Part shown: positions 23,545-28,850 of the stretch, in pieces
Position numbering within the stretch: the stretch's first letter is position 1
How the letters are laid out: every line of letters starts with the position of its first letter
Assembly (NCBI GenBank): GCA_021775835.1
Contig: JAJFHC010000305.1
Location: forward strand, 1-28,850
Origin: Hyphomicrobiales bacterium
GTDB lineage: Bacteria; Pseudomonadota; Alphaproteobacteria; Rhizobiales; JAJFHC01
Reading direction: 5' to 3'
Length of the DNA stretch: 28,850 bases
Notes under the pieces: model-generated
The model's database searches: none
The model's input: only the letters and a program-made list of their open reading frames with translations
What the model was told of the DNA's origin: nothing
Position numbers and translations under genes: made by a program

Positions 23545-24516
23545 TTACCGAATATTTATCCTAACGATGCCTGTTTTCTGGCCCGTCTCAACATAACGGA
23601 AAGCCTCAACAATATCTTTCAGTTCATAGCTGCGATCAAACACGCCCCGGAACTGGCCTTCGGCCATCAGCACTGCTAGGTCTTGCACAAGATCCGCAGC
23701 ATTTTCAGGGAACGGAATGCGGACGCGCCGGCTCCCCGTCGCCTCATACCAGGTACTAAGAATGATATTTGACCAATAGGGACCCAAATCAGTCGCGCAG
23801 TATATCCCGTGATTCTTCAGGAGAGAGCGACAGGCAAACCACGATGTCTTGCCTACAGCGTCGAGAACCAGATCGAAGGTCTCGCCGATAGCGGTGAAAT
23901 CTTGCTCCTCGTAATTCAACACTCTGTCAGCACCAAGCTTGCTTGCAAGTTCCAGATGCCTCGTGCTGACTACCGCAGTCACATTTACGCCACGCGCTTT
24001 TGCAAGTTGAACTGCGGCCGTTCCGATTGCGCCTGACGCGCCATAGATCAGACAGCTTTGTCCCTCTTGGAGAAGACTGGTTGTGGAGTTAGCATACCAG
24101 GCTCCCTCACAAACTACGGCCTCGTCAAAGTTGATACCCTTTGGAATACGCGCGATTGCCGCGTTGGCGGGCAGGCAGAAGTATTCGGCATGTGCACCGA
24201 AATGGTCCGGTGAAAGTCCGAATATCCTGTCGCCTAATTGGAATTCGGTGACGCCATCGCCCAAGGAATCGATCGTCCCGGCGAAATCCATTCCCAGCGT
24301 ACGCACATTCGGGCGAAACAATCCTGTCATTGCCCGAGCGAAAAAGGGATGCGCCCGAAGCGTTGCGGTATCTGTTCTGTTGACCGTCGTTGCATGCACC
24401 TGCACCCGGATTTCACGGTTGGACGGTTGTGGAATAGGTGCGTCGCTGTGGGCAAGCGTCTCGGGCGGACCATATCGATCGAATACCACCGCTCTCATCG
24501 TAGATACGTCGGCCAT
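23545..24516 (-). CDS. MDR-family NAD(P)-dependent alcohol dehydrogenase
   Basis: The 323-residue zinc-independent MDR protein opens with MRAVVFDRYGPPETLAHSD (after a short MADVST extension). Its cofactor motif is CLIYGASGAIGTAAVQLAKA, followed by KLGADRVLNYEEQDF. The N-terminal domain has LGMDFAGTIDSLGDGVTEFQ and no zinc ligands. AAGGAAAA lies before its ATG. It is the third gene of a minus-strand set after the lactonase-like and FAD genes, with 90 bases from the FAD gene stop, so it may share their transcript. Together they suggest stepwise reduction and ring opening of a lipid or terpenoid-like compound, which is inference. It is paralogous to the convergent gene 22563-23528. Confidence 0.85.
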   Translation of the reverse strand: MADVSTMRAVVFDRYGPPETLAHSDAPIPQPSNREIRVQVHATTVNRTDTATLRAHPFFARAMTGLFRPNVRTLGMDFAGTIDSLGDGVTEFQLGDRIFGLSPDHFGAHAEYFCLPANAAIARIPKGINFDEAVVCEGAWYANSTTSLLQEGQSCLIYGASGAIGTAAVQLAKARGVNVTAVVSTRHLELASKLGADRVLNYEEQDFTAIGETFDLVLDAVGKTSWFACRSLLKNHGIYCATDLGPYWSNIILSTWYEATGSRRVRIPFPENAADLVQDLAVLMAEGQFRGVFDRSYELKDIVEAFRYVETGQKTGIVRINIR

Positions 24517-24606
24517 GATTTTTCCTTAACATCGAGCGGTTGTTTATGTGGGATCTTTCGAAGCGGCGGCGCCCAAAACGAAATCGCGCGCGATACCACG
24601 TGCAGG

Positions 24607-26160
24607 CTATCCTCGTAAGTGCTTTAATACCTTCGGATCGACGCTGGCCGCGGCGAGAAGTCCGCCCACAAGCGCTCCAGGAATACCAGGGCTTGCAACA
24701 TCTTGGCCTGCAAGGAAGAGGCCCGGGATTGGCGTCTTGGCCCGCAGCGCGTCGCACATAACACGCTCCGGTGTCACGTCGAGCCCATAGAACGCCCCCT
24801 TGCGATGTCCGGTAAAGCTGACGGTCGAAAGCGGCGTGGCCAATTCCCGATACACCACAAGCTTGGCGAGATCGGGAAAGTAACTTTCGAATTGCGCCAT
24901 CAGCGTTTCCTCGGTGCGCCGTTTGAAGTCGGCGTAGTCATCGCCGCGCTCGCCGATCGGCCGGTCCACCCATGGAGTGACAGCGGCCCAGTCGGCCCAG
25001 ACCAAAAACTGACCCATGTGTTTCCGTTGCGGGCCTAGCCCATGCTTCGGGTTCTTGAGCGAGCCGAAGGAGGCGACCATGCAGGGCGGCACGCCGTTGG
25101 GCGCCGTCGTCCAGAGGATATCGGCCTCGCCGGTTGGGTAGATCCAATGGTTCGCCTTCGTGGCGCCGGCGGCCTCGATGTCGCCCTCAAAGCCCAGGAA
25201 CAGCGTGAAATGCGCAATGCTGGATGGCAGCGCACGAATTTCCGCGATCCAGTCCTGGTGCCCGCACTCCTCGGGCAAGAGCGTGTCGATGGTTTCCCGC
25301 GCGCCGATATCGGAGATCACGGCGTTGGCCCGGATCTTCTCTCCGTGTTCGGTCCGGACCCCCACAACGGTGTCGCCGTCGAACAGCAGCTCTTCGACGT
25401 GGACGCCTGCGCGGGTTTCGCCCCCGTGTTTGGCAATGGTCGGGATGATGTGCTCGGCAAAGGCGGTGCTGCCCCCAACCGGATACCAAGACCCACTCCA
25501 TAGGTATGAAGCGGATATCAGTGCATGCATCGCGAAGCTCGCCTTGCTCGGTCTTCCTCCGTGATCACCCCATTGTGCGGCCATCACAACGGCAAGCTCG
25601 GGATGGTCGGTGATCTCGTCGATGACCTCCTTGGTTGTTCGGGCGCACCATTTCGCGATCGCGCGCCGGTTCCACCAATCGAGCATGTCGCCTGCGAATT
25701 CCGGCATCGCGCGGGTCGGGAAGATCTTTAACATCGCCTCTCGACCTTCGTGCAGCGCACGGGTCCAGGCCTCGATCGCGTCGGTCTGATCGGGGAAGCG
25801 GTCCTTAAGGTCCCTTTCCTGCGCTTCGTAGGGTCGCGAGAGTGACAGCGGCTCTGCCGATCCGATGTGCAAGGTGTCATAGACCGAGCCCAATGACACG
25901 AAATCGATGGGCGTATCGGACAGCCAATCGAGCATCTCGCGCGCGTGATCTCCTGGTGCCACGCCGCTTAGATAATGAATGCCAACGTCCCAGGCGAACC
26001 CCTCGCGGGAGAAGCTGTGGGTCAATCCACCGAGCGTTTGATGTTGCTCTAGCAACAACACCTTGCGCCCGACGCGGGACAGTGCCGCGGCGGCGGCCAT
26101 GCCGCCCATGCCCGAGCCGATGACGATGGCGTCCCAATTGTCGTGTTCCGCATGGGTCAT
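24607..26160 (-). CDS. FAD-dependent phytoene-desaturase/retinol-saturase-like oxidoreductase
   Basis: The 517-residue flavoprotein opens with the dinucleotide-binding motif AIVIGSGMGGMAAAAALSR (11-29), followed by Glu38 in LLLEQHQTLGG, which contacts the FAD ribose. The PVGGSTAFAEHIIPTIAKHGGE and VHVEELLFDGDTVVGVRTEHG blocks, and the C-terminal GLFLAGQDVASPGIPGALVG motif, are those of the CrtI / carotenoid isomerase / all-trans-retinol 13,14-reductase group. These enzymes desaturate, saturate or isomerise polyene and lipid substrates. No carotenoid synthesis genes (crtB, crtE) are nearby, so a catabolic or lipid-modifying role is as likely. AGGAGG precedes the ATG, and the lactonase-like gene ends 12 bases upstream, so the two are co-transcribed. 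Confidence 0.88.
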   Translation of the reverse strand: MTHAEHDNWDAIVIGSGMGGMAAAAALSRVGRKVLLLEQHQTLGGLTHSFSREGFAWDVGIHYLSGVAPGDHAREMLDWLSDTPIDFVSLGSVYDTLHIGSAEPLSLSRPYEAQERDLKDRFPDQTDAIEAWTRALHEGREAMLKIFPTRAMPEFAGDMLDWWNRRAIAKWCARTTKEVIDEITDHPELAVVMAAQWGDHGGRPSKASFAMHALISASYLWSGSWYPVGGSTAFAEHIIPTIAKHGGETRAGVHVEELLFDGDTVVGVRTEHGEKIRANAVISDIGARETIDTLLPEECGHQDWIAEIRALPSSIAHFTLFLGFEGDIEAAGATKANHWIYPTGEADILWTTAPNGVPPCMVASFGSLKNPKHGLGPQRKHMGQFLVWADWAAVTPWVDRPIGERGDDYADFKRRTEETLMAQFESYFPDLAKLVVYRELATPLSTVSFTGHRKGAFYGLDVTPERVMCDALRAKTPIPGLFLAGQDVASPGIPGALVGGLLAAASVDPKVLKHLRG

Positions 26161-26172
26161 TGTGCAATCCTC

Positions 26173-27081
26173 CTAGATTTCCGATGAGTTGCATGTGCCC
26201 CGCGACACAGCCTCTTGCGCGGCGAAATCGTGCGATGCCACAATCGCTAGGCCCGGCAGACGTTGCTGCAGCCGGCGGACCTTGGCGAATGAGGCGAGCA
26301 GCGTATCCTTATCACCGGTGCCTGGCACGATGGCCTGTTCGAGCAAGGCTGTTTCGTATGTGAGGTCTCCCACCAATAGGATCGGATCCCAAGCCTCTTG
26401 GCGGATCAACATGGACATAGAGCCTCGTGTATGCCCCGGTGTGGGCAACAGGATCATGGAGCCGTCGCCCGCGACATCGTGGATGCCATCAAACCCGTCG
26501 AATAGCGGGTCGTCCGTAGGCTCAAACGATATCTGTTGCCACTTCGCAGAGGGGATTTCGATATGTTCGCGCAGGACCCACTCATACTCCGGGTGTGGTT
26601 CCGAGAGGATCGCCCACTCTTCGTTGCTCACCAACAGATCGGCCTGTGGGATTTGGGCGATCCCGCCAACGTGATCGAAATGCAGATGGGAGATGACCGC
26701 CTTTTGAATGTCGCCGGCGGCAACCCCTGCGTCGGCCAGAACGTGATCGATGCGATCGGTCTCGGTTACGTGCAATCGAAATATCCGCGGCAGCAGGAAG
26801 CGCCCGATCGCTTGTTTGATGTAGCCCTGCTCCGACATGATCGCCGGGTCAATCCCCGTGTCGAAAAGCACCAAACCGTCACGGTGATCGATCAGGAAGA
26901 ATTGCAAAGGTAAAGGCACCCAGCTTCGCCCAAAGAAGACCCACCAGAGTTGCGGCATCCTGCTGCCGTAGCGGTGTTCTTTGTGTTGTTCTGCGCGCCC
27001 GGAACACAAAACCCGAACCGACGCAATCTGATGATCAAACACTTGGGTTTCGCGCGATTTCGTTTTTTGAGCTTCGGTCAT
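26173..27081 (-). CDS. Metallo-beta-lactamase-fold hydrolase, N-acyl-homoserine-lactonase-like
   Basis: From ATG 27081, with GAGGAG just upstream, the protein has 302 residues; the frame stays open to 27180 but the extra residues are unlike the family. The metal site is complete: His132-x-His134-x-Asp136-His137 (SHLHFDHVGG), His217 in PTPGHTRGS, Asp239 in LVGDLTYE and His284 in VASHD. FDTGIDP at about 73-79 also fits the AHL-lactonase (AiiA/AttM-like) branch, which opens lactone rings. Other lactones or esters are equally possible. It is the first gene of a minus-strand set with the FAD and MDR enzymes, and an FNR-like palindrome lies 118 bases upstream. No luxI/luxR gene is in the window, so a quorum-quenching role is unproven. 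Confidence 0.85.
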   Translation of the reverse strand: MTEAQKTKSRETQVFDHQIASVRVLCSGRAEQHKEHRYGSRMPQLWWVFFGRSWVPLPLQFFLIDHRDGLVLFDTGIDPAIMSEQGYIKQAIGRFLLPRIFRLHVTETDRIDHVLADAGVAAGDIQKAVISHLHFDHVGGIAQIPQADLLVSNEEWAILSEPHPEYEWVLREHIEIPSAKWQQISFEPTDDPLFDGFDGIHDVAGDGSMILLPTPGHTRGSMSMLIRQEAWDPILLVGDLTYETALLEQAIVPGTGDKDTLLASFAKVRRLQQRLPGLAIVASHDFAAQEAVSRGTCNSSEI

Positions 27082-27505
27082 ACACAACTCCTCAAGGATC
27101 CAAGGATTGCTCTGTAAGATCACCGAGGCCCTGCTGCCTGGCCAGATTGGGAATCGCGGCGACCTTTGCAGATGTGACAAGACGCGGCATCAGGCGCATT
27201 GACGTGCGTCAATCGCGACCGAAAAGTGCGAAGGTCTCTTGTCACCCGAACGCTAGACCAGACATTCGTTCCGCTGAGATGTTTGACCGCAAAGTCGGCA
27301 ACTCGGAAAGTGACCTAATAATACGAATGGCAGCTCCGGGCGAATATCGACGAGGCGAGGCGTTCATCCTTGGTCCGACAGCGACATAGCTCGAATTGGT
27401 AAAGGGGGCTCGAAGCTGTCATTCGAGTCGATCAGTTTTATAAGTTCTGACCCTGGCGCTTTGATCTGCAACCGGTCATGGCGAGCTTCTTGGACGTGAT
27501 GTGCC
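27082..27505. other. 424-base intergenic region upstream of the lactonase-like operon
   Basis: I see no supported gene; the short open frames show no family resemblance or good start. The region should contain the promoter of the minus-strand lactonase-FAD-MDR set, with a palindrome at 27199-27212, and the 3' end of the M15-like gene from the right. No obvious terminator hairpin with a T-run is present. Confidence 0.5.
27199..27212. promoter_or_regulatory. Palindrome TTGACGTGCGTCAA, FNR/Crp-family-like site
   Basis: TTGAC-GTGC-GTCAA is a perfect dyad; with its flanks it extends to ATTGACG-TG-CGTCAAT (27198-27213). It is close to FNR-type boxes, with C in place of T in the left half. It sits 118 bases upstream of the lactonase-like start, on the correct side to control that operon. 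Confidence 0.45.
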
Positions 27506-28390
27506 TCAACCCTCATCAAGTTCCACATGCACATGATCGTCATGCCGGGCTGCGCGACAACCCTGGAAGCGAAACATCGGGGAGGCAAGACCGAAGCGTG
27601 CCGTCAGATGTGGCTCGAGGAACGCACGTTTGATGCCGAAATTTGGGCCGTCCGTGGCAAGCCATTCCAGCATCGCCGATGTCCGTGCCTCGTCCAGCGG
27701 TCGGTCGGGCCAGACTTGCTGCAACCCCTCCATGTCCCAGCGCAAGGATCCAAAGGACCTCTGGGTTGTGCAGATTCGGTCAGTCTCGTGGCGTGGTTGT
27801 TCGAAGGCCCAATAGCCGAACGGTGAACGCGCGTCGTCGATAGGCTGGCCTGTCGCACCGTCTGTATAGAAAAACGCCAGATCAACCGCCGCGCCATCAC
27901 CATGAGAAAGATGCGGCAACATGGGAAACCGGGACAGAAACGGAAACCCGGCATCGAGATAACGAATTTTCATGCCGGGCCACTGGACGTTCAGATGAGC
28001 GCCCAATGCGTCCAGCATCTTGTGCATCCGAGGTGTCGCGTAATTGCGGTTGAGAATGCAATAGATCGGCTTCAGGGCTTGAACAGGGCGTTGCTGGATT
28101 TTTGAACAGGGCAGGGCGGGACGCCCGATCGATGCGGCAATTGCGGGAACAAGGATGATGGTGGCGATCGTGTAGAGGATCACGAACAGTAGCAAAATGA
28201 CTGCCCGCTGCACGGTTCGTCCTGTCCACCCGAGTGGCAGCAAAATCTTGACCGCGGCATAGGCAACGAGAAACACGAGTCCGCCAATCTGTGTCAGAAG
28301 TGTCAGAATTCCGAAGATTGCGATGAGTCTCAGGACTCGAAAGATGATCACGTCACTTGCCGGCCCGGCTGAGAGCGACGGTGCCGACAT
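27506..28390 (-). CDS. Membrane-anchored M15-like (DD-peptidase fold) metallopeptidase
   Basis: From ATG 28390 the protein has 294 residues; a GTG at 28351-28349, just after the upstream stop, is a real alternative, and the frame is open to 28462. Two hydrophobic stretches (about 15-50 and 62-88) anchor it in the inner membrane. The rest should be periplasmic and has the zinc pattern of Hedgehog/M15 peptidases: His163 and Asp170 in LSHGDGAAVDLAFF, and a final HxH in ARHDDHVHVEL (His286, His288). LDAGFPFLSRFPMLPHLSHGDG is the most conserved-looking block. Such enzymes usually cut peptidoglycan peptides. It overlaps the DUF3047 gene by about 38 bases if ATG 28390 is used, suggesting coupling. 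Family membership is by motif; specificity is unknown. Confidence 0.6.
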   Translation of the reverse strand: MSAPSLSAGPASDVIIFRVLRLIAIFGILTLLTQIGGLVFLVAYAAVKILLPLGWTGRTVQRAVILLLFVILYTIATIILVPAIAASIGRPALPCSKIQQRPVQALKPIYCILNRNYATPRMHKMLDALGAHLNVQWPGMKIRYLDAGFPFLSRFPMLPHLSHGDGAAVDLAFFYTDGATGQPIDDARSPFGYWAFEQPRHETDRICTTQRSFGSLRWDMEGLQQVWPDRPLDEARTSAMLEWLATDGPNFGIKRAFLEPHLTARFGLASPMFRFQGCRAARHDDHVHVELDEG

Positions 28391-28850
28391 AGGCGATGGA
28401 GCTGGATTTCGTGTTATCGGAATCGCAGAAGATTGCCACCTCTTTAAGGCGAGGGCGGTCATCCTGCTTCACCGTCTGGCGGTAAAGCTCGAGCAAATCA
28501 ACCGATTCCGACACCCATTTTCCCACGTCCGCTGTACCGCTATGGGCAACGAAGTGAGCAAAATCGCCGATATACTTGTACTCGCCGGTCTTGAAGGCCC
28601 CATTGCTCCAGATGATATCCATTGAGTGCGAATTGTCGTCTTCGACAAGGAACGTCAGGTATAGCCGCACCTGATGATCGTCGCCGTCTTCCGTGGCTTC
28701 ATCGAGGGAACTGGAGATCGGTTTCTCCACCAGCCAGGACCAGGTGAGAACCGGTTGGTCCTGGAGATCGATATCGGTGTAGCGCCCGTAGATTGACGCA
28801 CTGGCCTCGGTTTCACACCGCAATCCGTCCACATTCTCCTTCGTTTCCTG
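28353..28850 (-). CDS. DUF3047 domain protein (partial, N-terminus outside the window)
   Basis: The frame is open without a stop to the right edge (reading QETKENVDGLRCET at its upstream end), so the gene starts beyond 28850. An internal GTG at 28832 is not the true start. The visible 165 residues match DUF3047: an SASIYGRYTDIDLQDQPVLT segment, then the W-S-W-L-V strand, the acidic GDDHQVRLYLTFL block and a C-terminal KEVAIFCDSDNTKSSSIAYVG strand. The domain is a jelly-roll-like beta sandwich of unknown function, usually on exported proteins; any signal peptide here is outside the window. It is followed, overlapping, by the M15-like peptidase gene, suggesting a joint envelope role. Confidence 0.8.
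   Translation of the reverse strand, partial: QETKENVDGLRCETEASASIYGRYTDIDLQDQPVLTWSWLVEKPISSSLDEATEDGDDHQVRLYLTFLVEDDNSHSMDIIWSNGAFKTGEYKYIGDFAHFVAHSGTADVGKWVSESVDLLELYRQTVKQDDRPRLKEVAIFCDSDNTKSSSIAYVGTVALSRAGK

Noticed and set aside
26173..27081. Naming the metallo-beta-lactamase-fold gene aiiA/attM and claiming quorum quenching
   Set aside because: The fold and ligands fit but also suit many other lactonases and esterases; no quorum-sensing gene is present.
27147..27389. 80-codon plus-strand frame upstream of the lactonase-like operon
   Set aside because: It has no ribosome-binding site or family resemblance, and it crosses the palindrome of the likely control region.
28830..28832. GTG at 28832 as the start of the DUF3047 gene
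   Set aside because: The frame is open through the window edge and the domain is already under way, so the true start lies outside.

Overview
The window looks like chromosomal DNA of a GC-rich marine or soil alphaproteobacterium (Rhodospirillales- or Rhizobiales-like). This rests on strong G/C third-codon preference, the mla-type genes, the phnA/phnY pair closely matching the Sinorhizobium meliloti enzymes, and several FNR/FixK-type palindromes. No species can be named. I see no rRNA, tRNA, CRISPR array, transposase or integrase.

Layout. (1) 1-724: tail of an upstream gene, coupled by an ATGA overlap to an MlaC/Ttg2D-like periplasmic lipid-transfer protein. (2) 798-1299: conserved small protein broken by a one-base frameshift. 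(3) 1334-2149 (minus): serine hydrolase, divergent from 2237-4051, a Rieske oxygenase of the quaternary-amine type followed by a DUF1989 protein. (4) 4426-6642: SulP anion transporter fused to STAS and cyclic-nucleotide-binding domains. (5) 6801-8447: DUF1330, RidA and pirin genes. (6) 8618-10422: PDE-like HD phosphohydrolase and an MlaF-like ATPase lacking the H-loop histidine. (7) 10532-12049: a good FNR-type box, then a HicA-like gene, a CBS-BON protein and a membrane-anchored cytochrome c. (8) 12092-12739 (minus): LysE exporter. (9) 12932-13557 (minus): three gene fragments (SCP2-like, alpha/beta hydrolase, GNAT) fused end to end.

(10) 13768-20877 is the metabolic centrepiece: phnW, a PbfA-like lyase gene, phnA, phnY, then a hairpin and a Na/Pi transporter with a PhoU-like domain. 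PhnW converts 2-aminoethylphosphonate to phosphonoacetaldehyde. The PbfA-like enzyme probably feeds (R)-1-hydroxy-2-aminoethylphosphonate into the same intermediate. PhnY oxidises it to phosphonoacetate, and PhnA splits that into acetate and phosphate. The last gene would move the phosphate across the membrane. No phosphonate importer or regulator lies in the window.

(11) From 20881 on the content looks accessory: a Nudix hydrolase (minus), a 454-base gap, an L-2-amino-thiazoline-4-carboxylate hydrolase-like gene and an MDR dehydrogenase. Convergent with these is a minus-strand operon of a metallo-beta-lactamase-fold lactonase-like protein, a phytoene-desaturase/retinol-saturase-like FAD enzyme and a second, paralogous MDR dehydrogenase. 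The window ends with a membrane-anchored M15-like peptidase gene and a truncated DUF3047 gene, both minus. I find no clearly new defence or mobile system. The best leads are the gene-fragment mosaic, the phosphonate operon with its terminal transporter, the FNR-box gene sets, and the Rieske/DUF1989 and lactonase/FAD/MDR pairs of unknown substrate.
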